Origin: Paenibacillus mesophilus
GTDB lineage: Bacteria > Bacillota > Bacilli > Paenibacillales > NBRC-103111
NCBI RefSeq assembly: GCF_005938385.1
Contig: NZ_VCRA01000003.1
Location: forward strand, 310,001 to 374,000
Length of the DNA stretch: 64,000 nucleotides
Direction: 5' to 3'
Shown here: positions 50,012-56,902 of the stretch, in pieces
How positions within the stretch are numbered: the stretch's first letter is position 1
Layout: every line of letters begins with the position of its first letter
Position numbers and translations under genes: made by a program
The notes under the pieces: generated by a model
What the model saw: only the letters and a program-made list of their open reading frames with translations
The model's database searches: none
What the model was told of the DNA's origin: nothing

Positions 50012-51616
50012 ATGTTGGATCTCATTATTCGCGGCGGCCGCATTGCCGATGGGACGGGGAATCCGTGGTTTTACGGCGACGTGGGCGTCAAGGACGGCCG
50101 CATCGCCGCCGTCGGCAAGCTGGATCAGGAAGCGGCGCGGACGGTGAACGCGAACGGCAGCGTTATCGCGCCGGGTTTTATCGACGGACATTGCCATTCC
50201 GACCTGATGATCTTCGATTATCCGCACAGCGAAATCAAGCTGCGCCAAGGCGTCACGACCGAGGTCGTCGGCAACTGCGGCCTCGCCCCCGCTCCCTATG
50301 TGAAGGAACGGGCCGAAATGCTCAAAAGCTATGTACAGCCGGTACTCGGCAAAACCGAATGGGAATGGCCGTGGGAAACGGTAGGACAATACATGGACCA
50401 TTTGGCGTCAAGCCGCCCTTCCGAGCATTTGGCCACCTATGTAGCCCACGGAGCGCTTCGCATCTCGGTCATGGGCTTCGACAACCGCCCCGCAACCCGC
50501 GAGGAGCTGGAGCGGATGAAGCGGATATTGGAGGAAGGCATGCAGGCGGGTGCGATCGGCTTATCCATCGGCTTGCTGTACGCGCCCGGCAGCTATACGT
50601 CCCGCGAAGAGCTCGCCGAGCTGTGCTCCGTGCTGCCGAAGTACGACGGTCTGTTGGCTACGCACATTCGCGGCGAAGGGAACAACCTGATCCGGTCCGT
50701 TCAGGAAGTGATTTGGATCGCCGAGCGCGCCGGCGTGCCGCTGCACATCAGCCATCTGAAGGCCGCCGGCAAAGCGAACTGGGGCAAAGTGTTGGATGCG
50801 ATCGGCTTGATCGAGGACGCCCGGGCGCGCGGCATGGACGTTACTTGCGATGTGTACCCTTATCACGCGGGCTCGACGACGCTGACAACGGTACTGCCTC
50901 CCTGGGTACTCGAGAAGGGCATCGAAGGCACGCTTGAAGCTTTCCGCGATGCGTCGCTGCGGAAGCGTATCCGCGAGGAACTGGGTCAGGAACAGACGAC
51001 ATGGGACAACCTTGTCTGCTCCACCGGCTGGCAAAGCGTCATCATTTCGGCGATGCATACCGAGAAGAACAGGAACCTGGAAGGTCTCTCGATCGCGGAA
51101 ATCGCCGAGCGGCGCGGGCAGCATCCGGCCGACTGCATGATGGATCTGCTGCTTGAGGAGGAAGGCCGCATTTCGATCGTATATTTCCATATGTCCGAGG
51201 ATGACGTTAAGCAAGTGATCGGGTACGAGAAGGCGCTGATCGCCTCTGACAGCTTGACCTGCGAGACGGGCAAGCCTCACCCGCGCCTGTACGGCACATT
51301 CCCGCGCGTATTCGCCAAGTACGTGCGCGATCTGCGAGTGCTGTCGCTGGAGCAGGCGGTGCGCAAATTGACGTCGTTCCCGGTGCAGCGCTTCAAGTTG
51401 GGCAAACGCGGACTGATCGTTCCGGGCTACATCGCCGATATCGTCATGTTCGATCCGGATGCGATTCAGGACAAGGCCACATTCGAGGAGCCCCGCCAAT
51501 ATCCGGACGGCATATCGCACGTATGGGTCGGAGGCAAGGAAACGCTGAGCGACAACCGGCATACGCACGCCCGCGACGGCGGACTGATTCGTGCGGCGAA
51601 GTGCTGTCATCACTGA
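50012..51616 (+). CDS. N-acyl-D-amino-acid deacylase (D-aminoacylase)
   Basis: A 534-residue amidohydrolase-superfamily enzyme. 'MLDLIIRGGRIADGTGNPWF' and 'GSVIAPGFIDGHCHSDLMIF' contain the HxH metal pair. 'EVVGNCGLAPAP' holds the family Cys ligand. 'LLATHIRGEGNNLIRSVQE' and 'PLHISHLKAAG' supply further His, and 'ALIASDSLTCETG' the late Asp. AAGGAGGG precedes the ATG, 37 nt after the aldolase-like gene. It hydrolyses N-acyl-D-amino acids to free D-amino acids, feeding the PLP enzyme encoded upstream. Confidence 0.93.
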   Translation: MLDLIIRGGRIADGTGNPWFYGDVGVKDGRIAAVGKLDQEAARTVNANGSVIAPGFIDGHCHSDLMIFDYPHSEIKLRQGVTTEVVGNCGLAPAPYVKERAEMLKSYVQPVLGKTEWEWPWETVGQYMDHLASSRPSEHLATYVAHGALRISVMGFDNRPATREELERMKRILEEGMQAGAIGLSIGLLYAPGSYTSREELAELCSVLPKYDGLLATHIRGEGNNLIRSVQEVIWIAERAGVPLHISHLKAAGKANWGKVLDAIGLIEDARARGMDVTCDVYPYHAGSTTLTTVLPPWVLEKGIEGTLEAFRDASLRKRIREELGQEQTTWDNLVCSTGWQSVIISAMHTEKNRNLEGLSIAEIAERRGQHPADCMMDLLLEEEGRISIVYFHMSEDDVKQVIGYEKALIASDSLTCETGKPHPRLYGTFPRVFAKYVRDLRVLSLEQAVRKLTSFPVQRFKLGKRGLIVPGYIADIVMFDPDAIQDKATFEEPRQYPDGISHVWVGGKETLSDNRHTHARDGGLIRAAKCCHH

Positions 51617-51665
51617 CTTTACTTGGACTTTTAACCAAACTATATAATTCGGAGGTATTTCCATT

Positions 51666-52133
51666 ATGGCGCAAATCGAACAACGTTTGGAACAGTTAGG
51701 CATCGTGCTTCCCCCTCCCCCGCAGCCCCGCTTTACGTACATTCCGGCCAACCGGACGGGCAACCTGCTGTATTTGTCCGGTCAAGACGCACGCGACGCG
51801 AACGGCGTCCTGATCTTCGAGGGCAAAGTAGGCAGCGATTTGACGATCGAGCAAGGTCAGCAATGCGCCCGCCAAGTGATCATCAACTGCTTGGCCGTCA
51901 TGAAGGGTTACCTCGGCGACCTTGACCGTGTCGTCAAAATCGTGAAAATGCTCGGCTTCGTCAACAGCGCGCCGGGCTTCGGCGACCAGCCTTACGTCAT
52001 GAACGGCGCTTCCGACCTGCTCGTGGACGTATTCGGCGAGAACGGACGCCATGCTCGCTCTGCGATCGGCACGAGCGATCTGCCGTTCCATACGCCTGTC
52101 GAGATCGAGCTGATCGTCGAGATTCGCGACTGA
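51666..52133 (+). CDS. RidA/YjgF family deaminase
   Basis: A 155-residue RidA-family protein, somewhat longer than the classical 125-130 residues because of an amino-terminal extension. 'LLYLSGQDARDANGVL' and 'QCARQVIINCLAVMKGYLG' match the family, and 'GRHARSAIGTSDLPFHTPVE' carries the conserved Arg region. RidA proteins hydrolyse reactive enamine/imine intermediates such as 2-aminoacrylate released by PLP dehydratases. That suits its place at the end of a D-amino-acid operon and supports dehydratase activity for the enzyme at 48874. CGGAGGT precedes the ATG. Confidence 0.9.
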   Translation: MAQIEQRLEQLGIVLPPPPQPRFTYIPANRTGNLLYLSGQDARDANGVLIFEGKVGSDLTIEQGQQCARQVIINCLAVMKGYLGDLDRVVKIVKMLGFVNSAPGFGDQPYVMNGASDLLVDVFGENGRHARSAIGTSDLPFHTPVEIELIVEIRD

Positions 52134-52153
52134 ATGGAATCGATCGTATGAGG

Positions 52154-52185
52154 AAGGGCTGCCGCACGGCAGCCCTTTTGTTTTG
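52154..52185 (+). terminator. terminator of the D-amino-acid operon
   Basis: AAGGGCTGCC (52154-52163) pairs with GGCAGCCCTT (52168-52177), followed by TTGTTTTG. Confidence 0.9.
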
Positions 52186-52268
52186 CAACAATCTCCCCCT
52201 CGGCTCCGTCACCGAAACGGCGAATAAATGTATCGAGTCGTGCTCATTTGAACCGTTTCCACTCCCGG

Positions 52269-52420
52269 AACTGGAAAACATGCCGTTATTTCATCGATTT
52301 TTCGCTTCTTCGAATAGTTAACTGGAAAGCCTGCAGTATATTTTATCGAATTTGCTTTATCGGCCCGATTATGACGAATTTTGCTGGAGGTTTTCCAGTT
52401 ATTGCTCCCTTATTGCTCTA
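52269..52420. repeat. intergenic repeat with GGAAAACATGC units, copy 2
   Basis: The 52186-52619 stretch has no credible gene. It holds AACTGGAAAACATGC (52269 on), a second AACTGGAAAGCCTGC about 50 bp later, and CTGGAGGTTTTCCAG near 52384. The order matches 16774-16920. The rest of the gap shows nothing I recognise. Confidence 0.45.
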
Positions 52421-52619
52421 TTCTTGTAACATTTACTGTATGTTTTCCATTTAAATACTCGGGCCGCCTATGAATCCGTGTTTTTACCGCCTAGCTAATC
52501 AAGACAACACAACTGTGGACAGCAGCTGAAGCCCAGTACCCAATCCCTTCAACGCGCTAACATATGGGTTTGCACATCAGGGACCGTTCTGGCGTTTTGA
52601 TATGCTCCTCTCGCTCCCC

Positions 52620-53117
52620 TCACCGCAACGGCGAATAAATGTGAATCGTTTGAAAATCCCCGTCATCATTCCAGTTATACTTATCATTCGGGTATCGTTC
52701 GAAGCTTATCGCGTCATAGACGCAATCGTAGCCCATTTTCCGCAGATTGTCCCCTAAATTTCGGTAAAACTTGTCGCACTCGCTCAAATACCCGGCAAAC
52801 TCCGTCCGAGCGTAGGTTTGCTTCGGGATGTCCGTAAACGCCCACCCGTCCGAGACCGCGTTTGTCGAGCCGGCACGCACGCCTACGAACAGCTTGAATC
52901 CCGGTTTATCCGCCGTGATCGTTTGCGGAGGTACGACGCAATAAATGTCCGGTGAGTCCCAATCCGCATCCGACATGCGCTCCCGAATCCATCTGACACA
53001 CTCTCTCACTTTACGTCCCAAGTCCGGCGTCTCGATTTCCAGCCCGATTACGCGAAAAGACTCCAACTCCACTCGTTGCACATTCAGAAGGCCGACAGCT
53101 TCTTTCAAGTTATCCAT
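52620..53117 (-). CDS. GyrI-like effector-binding domain protein
   Basis: A 165-residue stand-alone protein. I set the start at ATG 53117 after AGGAGAGGTGG; a longer reading has no ribosome site. The pattern 'VELESFRVIGLEIETPDL', 'ADKPGFKLFVGVRAG', 'KQTYARTEFAGYLSECDKFY' then 'FERYPNDKYNWNDDGDFQTI' matches the AraC effector-binding/GyrI-like fold (SHS2 type). Such proteins bind small amphipathic ligands or act as hydrolases of cyclopropanoid compounds. No DNA-binding domain is attached. Function here is open. Confidence 0.72.
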   Translation of the reverse strand: MDNLKEAVGLLNVQRVELESFRVIGLEIETPDLGRKVRECVRWIRERMSDADWDSPDIYCVVPPQTITADKPGFKLFVGVRAGSTNAVSDGWAFTDIPKQTYARTEFAGYLSECDKFYRNLGDNLRKMGYDCVYDAISFERYPNDKYNWNDDGDFQTIHIYSPLR

Positions 53118-53207
53118 CGTTATTCGCCCACCTCTCCTACTAAGATTGATCTTTCCTATCATTTGATGATTTTCGCGCCGCAAATCTGACCTCTCTTTGA
53201 AAAAAAG

Positions 53208-53870
53208 TTAGCGAAGTTTTGATTGCATATATGCCGCCAACGGTTTCAGCGGATTTCCGATTTGCACGTTCAGCTCGCGCTCAACGGCCACGGCACTTTC
53301 CACCATCGACAATTGAGCGACGGAGACGGATTCGGCATTGCCGGACAGGAGCAAGTTCCTTATGTAACTCGAAACTTCGTCCGCGTACCGATCTTTATGG
53401 CCTTGCATAATGAGATCGAAAGTATTGTCGATGACTCGGGGCTCCCAATCGCTAATTGGATTGTTATGCCTTCTCGCGTATTCATGAAGCCTCTTCATCG
53501 TTCCATCGACGGTAGCCGGATTCGTAAACAGCAGGATTTGCCGACCGGTATTGCGACAGACGTCATGGAAGAACGGCTCGTCGATTTTGATCAAAGGAAT
53601 TGTTAGTTGAAGCCGGTCTTCTTCCAGAAGAGTGATGTAATTCGTGCATGTAACGAGAATACCGTCCACTTTCGCTTCGGATATCCATCGAATCTGTTCA
53701 GCGACTTTGTTACGGGCTCTTGCCGCATCAAAGTCCGGATCCGCCGTAATTCTGCTCATCAGCCCGGGGTCGACAAAGTGGATCAATTCCAACTCGTCCG
53801 AGGCAAGAGCTTTTTGAATATACTCGATATTGGAGTAGTGGGCGTGCAAACACCCTATTTTTCTTTTCAT
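53208..53870 (-). CDS. Asp/Glu racemase-superfamily protein
   Basis: A 220-residue protein. 'MKRKIGCLHAHYSNIEYIQK', 'VDGILVTCTNYITLLEED' and 'IPLIKIDEPFFHDVC' match the Asp/Glu/hydantoin racemase fold; the first catalytic Cys is in TCTN. The second half has 'VSVAQLSMVESAVA', where racemases normally carry a second Cys, so Ser takes its place. A two-base racemase is therefore unlikely, though related lyases tolerate this. It is monocistronic on the minus strand; the link to the D-amino-acid operon 1 kb away is suggestive only. Confidence 0.7.
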   Translation of the reverse strand: MKRKIGCLHAHYSNIEYIQKALASDELELIHFVDPGLMSRITADPDFDAARARNKVAEQIRWISEAKVDGILVTCTNYITLLEEDRLQLTIPLIKIDEPFFHDVCRNTGRQILLFTNPATVDGTMKRLHEYARRHNNPISDWEPRVIDNTFDLIMQGHKDRYADEVSSYIRNLLLSGNAESVSVAQLSMVESAVAVERELNVQIGNPLKPLAAYMQSKLR

Positions 53871-54134
53871 CCGATAACCACCTTAGGAAAAGATTCACTA
53901 ATAGTACCAGTTCACTGTGCGAATATCCAGAAAAATGATATTCGACGAAACGAAAAGAAAATGAAAGATTAAGAGAGCCCCCGCTTTCTGAAAATCCCTG
54001 TACAAGGCATTCTGATGAGAATATACGTTCCGCTGCATAAAGACGAACATACGTTTTTACTGTTTGCCGGAAAAAGGTTCGTCCTTTACTATGATGTTGC
54101 CAGCTGCCAATTATCGTATTGAGGAGGACTTCCT

Positions 54135-55040
54135 GTGAACCTGCCATTCCACGATAGGAGAGAACAATTCGAACCTTTGCTCCAGCATATCGAACAAACC
54201 AGATGTGCCATTAACGCAACTGCGGCCGCCGTTGTCGTGATCCAAGACGATCAAGTAGTCACGGAGTGGTATTCCGGCTTCCACCATGCCAAATCCGGCG
54301 CCCGACCGGTGACGGCCGGTTCGCAATTTAACATTTATTCGATCCGAAAATCCCACATCGCCCTAGCTTTAGCGTACGCCGTCATCGATGCGGGACTTGA
54401 TCTCGATGCGCCCGTTCATCCGTTTATCGATGGCATTCCGATGGATGAGCTGGAGAAGGTAACGGTAAGAGACGTGCTGACGAAAACTAAACCTAAGTTT
54501 TTCGGGCCGGGGAAAGTGGAAGGGGAAGGGCTGGCCGCCGCCATCGTCAGGAAAGTAACAGGAAAGACAATCGCGCAGCTCCTTACAGAGAACGTACTCG
54601 AGCAGCTGCATATGAATCAAACGGAATGGGCAGCCGTGCCGAAAGAAAGCTTCGTCTGCGATTTTACTGCCGGTGACGGGTATGCCTCCGTACGAATCGA
54701 GTCGGACGAAGGACATGAACGCAATTTGTATATGAGCGCCAAGGATCTGGCTTCCTGGGGCTATCTGTATTTGAACAATGGAGTGGTTGGAGGGCGGCGC
54801 ATCATCCCGCAAGACGTGTTTGATCTTGCCGACAAGCTTCGGGCGGCTCCCGGTTATGCCGATAAGCGGGTAATGGGCTGGTATTACGGCAATGATGGGG
54901 CGTTTCAAGCTTTCGGAGCGACAGGCTGTCATATTGCGGTCCTCCCGAAGCATAACTGCGTTGCGGTCCGCATGTACAACCGGTACGCGAGGGAGCATAC
55001 GGAAACTCTTCTAAAATGTTTGCAGCGAGGTGTGCATTGA
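54135..55040 (+). CDS. beta-lactamase-fold serine hydrolase (class C / DD-peptidase-like)
   Basis: A 301-residue enzyme beginning with GTG after GAGGAGGA. The SxxK motif is SIRK in 'FNIYSIRKSHIALALAYAVI' (Ser about 75). 'LDAPVHPFIDGIPMDELEKV' and 'VRDVLTKT' follow as in class C hydrolases. 'MSAKDLASWGYLYLNNG' and a late 'GWYYGNDGAFQAFGATGCHI' match the carboxy-terminal half. No signal peptide, so it is probably an intracellular esterase or D-peptidase, not a resistance beta-lactamase. It is about 80 residues shorter than typical AmpC. Confidence 0.83.
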   Translation: MNLPFHDRREQFEPLLQHIEQTRCAINATAAAVVVIQDDQVVTEWYSGFHHAKSGARPVTAGSQFNIYSIRKSHIALALAYAVIDAGLDLDAPVHPFIDGIPMDELEKVTVRDVLTKTKPKFFGPGKVEGEGLAAAIVRKVTGKTIAQLLTENVLEQLHMNQTEWAAVPKESFVCDFTAGDGYASVRIESDEGHERNLYMSAKDLASWGYLYLNNGVVGGRRIIPQDVFDLADKLRAAPGYADKRVMGWYYGNDGAFQAFGATGCHIAVLPKHNCVAVRMYNRYAREHTETLLKCLQRGVH

Positions 55041-55065
55041 TTCTGTAATCCTTCTCTTCGGAAAC

Positions 55066-55097
55066 AAGGCTGCCGGTTAATGATCATCGGCAGCCTT
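55066..55097 (+). terminator. hairpin terminator after the serine hydrolase gene
   Basis: AAGGCTGCCG (55066-55075) pairs perfectly with CGGCAGCCTT (55088-55097). The T run is weak. Confidence 0.6.
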
Positions 55098-55168
55098 CGG
55101 CAAAAACTAAGTAAACCGAATATCGAGAAAAGGCAAATCATTCATGAGATTCGATGTCGTTGTCTCCA

Positions 55169-55531
55169 TCATTTCTTTAGACCATGGATGCAGGTTGTTA
55201 AACTTCGAAAGGCGCCCGAATATACCAATATTTCGCGCAGTCTAAGAAACAAAGGGATTTTTGCAGCCAATAAGTCGATAGCGAATGCTCTTGAAAAGTA
55301 TCCTTCCATGAAATAATCGTAAAATCGTTGGGCGGCGCGGTTTCGCAACTCGATGCCATTGCTCTTAAGCGGCGTTGCATAAAACAACGGGTTCGCTATA
55401 TCGGCCGCAAACCAGTTGTATTCGCACTCATCGAAGTCAAAGAGCGTCAATTCCTCTCTTCGAAATCCGAAAGTGCCGGCACACTTCTGCAATATATCAT
55501 CGTTTAGCAGAGACCTTATTTCTTGCTCCAT
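55169..55531 (-). pseudogene. internally deleted phosphotransferase (APH/choline-kinase-like) remnant
   Basis: The 120-residue reading starts like a full-length enzyme ('MEQEIRSLLNDDILQKCAG', 'FGFRREEL'). It then jumps directly to the late motif 'TLFDFDECEYNWFAADIANP', which in aminoglycoside-phosphotransferase-family proteins follows the catalytic HGD loop. The middle (N-lobe and catalytic loop, roughly 170 residues) is missing, apparently in frame. The end 'SLTTCIHGLKK' is also short. No catalytic HGDxxxxN is present, so kinase activity is excluded. It is a decayed gene, though it could still make a short protein. Confidence 0.65.
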
Positions 55532-55655
55532 ATGTGGATTCCTCCCATAAATTCTTATTATGAACTTATGATAGAAATCGTCTTTTCTTCTGACATTCTA
55601 AGCAATAGCAACCAACGCTTATTATGGCTCATGCATTTCCTCCAAGTCTACTAAT

Positions 55656-56237
55656 TTATGCCAAAAAATCGTTCAGCCTGCTTTGTACCGTCGGCCACTC
55701 CTCATCCACGATGCTGTAAACTACCGTATCCCGTATGTATCCGTCATATAAAATCCGGTCTTTGCGCAGCACGCCTTCTTCCGTAGCGCCGATCCTCAAG
55801 ACGGCTTCGTTCGAACGCTTATTCCGGCTATCTACTCTGAACTGGACGCGAATCGTTCTCAAAACCTCGAAGCAATGCGTCAGCAGCAAATATTTGCATT
55901 CCGTATTGACCCGCGTACGCCAAACCTTGGACGAATACCACGTCCACCCTATTTCCAGACTTCGGTTTTCTTCCGATATGTTTAACAATCTGGTCATGCC
56001 GACAACTCGTCCGGTTTGTTTATCGAACACTACAAAGGGCAATTCGGTGCCTTGCTCCTTATCCCGCAATGCTTCCTCCACGTGATCGGTCATATGATCG
56101 AACTTCTCCATCCGACTTGGCAAAAACGCCCAAACTTCCGGGCTATCCACAGCTTGAAACAACTCTTCCGCATGGCTGAGCTGGAGGGGAAGCAGAATGA
56201 CTCTTTTTCCTTCCAACGTAACCGTATCTATCGTCAT
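55656..56237 (-). CDS. GNAT family N-acetyltransferase (RimL-like)
   Basis: A 193-residue acetyltransferase. 'LEGKRVILLPLQLSHAEELF' opens the fold. 'LPFVVFDKQTGRVVGMTRLL' is strand 4 leading to the acetyl-CoA site. 'SLEIGWTWYSSKVWRTRVNT' then 'ECKYLLLTHCFEVL' and 'RVQFRVDSRNKRSNEAVLRI' match the RimJ/RimL group, where Asn-Ser-x-x-Ala follows the V-strand. It acetylates an amino group on a protein or small molecule. GAGGAGG precedes the ATG. It is monocistronic. Confidence 0.88.
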   Translation of the reverse strand: MTIDTVTLEGKRVILLPLQLSHAEELFQAVDSPEVWAFLPSRMEKFDHMTDHVEEALRDKEQGTELPFVVFDKQTGRVVGMTRLLNISEENRSLEIGWTWYSSKVWRTRVNTECKYLLLTHCFEVLRTIRVQFRVDSRNKRSNEAVLRIGATEEGVLRKDRILYDGYIRDTVVYSIVDEEWPTVQSRLNDFLA

Positions 56238-56330
56238 GGCGATCCTCCTCGCTTCGTTAATGTCTCATTTGTTTGTAACATTATTCAATCCATTGTCTTG
56301 GCGGCAATGTTTCGGCCACATCTGCAATGT

Positions 56331-56360
56331 AGATAAAAGCTGCCGTTGTTGCGGCAGCTT
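56331..56360 (-). terminator. terminator of the ABC exporter/DUF1854 operon
   Basis: AAGCTGCCG (56337-56345) pairs with CGGCAGCTT (56352-56360). The minus strand continues as TTTTATCT. It lies 30 nt past the DUF1854 stop. Confidence 0.8.
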
Positions 56361-56390
56361 GAGCGGATAATGTTAACTATGTATAACTAA

Positions 56391-56900
56391 CTACAGCACC
56401 CTCGACAATTGCTTCCTGCTATGCGGATCGAGCGCTTCCATGTCCGCAATTTCGCATCGGTTGCCGTCCATGTCGGACAGCAGCAGCCGATTGTCGCCGA
56501 CGGTCTGAATATGCTCGTGCAAATTGCGCATGGACATTTTGGTCGGACCGAGCGTCGTCTGAAGCTCCCACACCCACATGCCCGGGAACTGCTTGATTTT
56601 GTCGATCCGGGTGACGCGCGGCACGAGATATCGCAGCCGGAGTTCCTTCCGCGCCTCCTCCAGACTGCCCGGCGCAAGATCGGTTAGGCGCTCGATAATT
56701 CCGATTTCTTCGCCTTTCCCGTTGCGTACCGAAACGTACTCCTCCTGCCGGGATAACGGATAGGTCTGAAACAGCAGCACCTCGGGACTGAGCTCGCCAT
56801 CGTATTCCATCTCCAATACGCCTCCCGCGCTCCGGGATAAGCGTACATTCGCCGGGTCGAGCAGCCGGATTTCATATTTTGAGTCCGTAGCCTGTTCCAT
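56391..56900 (-). CDS. DUF1854 protein linked to an ABC exporter
   Basis: A 169-residue cytoplasmic protein. 'IRLLDPANVRLSRSAGGVLE', 'RNGKGEEIGIIERLTDLA' and 'TLGPTKMSMRNLHEHI' then 'LLLSDMDGNRCEIADMEALD' match DUF1854 as I know it. Such proteins recur beside multidomain ABC exporters. It begins 2 nt after the exporter stop, so the pair is translationally linked. The function is not established; an accessory subunit of the exporter is the contextual inference. Confidence 0.75.
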   Translation of the reverse strand: MEQATDSKYEIRLLDPANVRLSRSAGGVLEMEYDGELSPEVLLFQTYPLSRQEEYVSVRNGKGEEIGIIERLTDLAPGSLEEARKELRLRYLVPRVTRIDKIKQFPGMWVWELQTTLGPTKMSMRNLHEHIQTVGDNRLLLSDMDGNRCEIADMEALDPHSRKQLSRVL

Positions 56901-56902
56901 AG

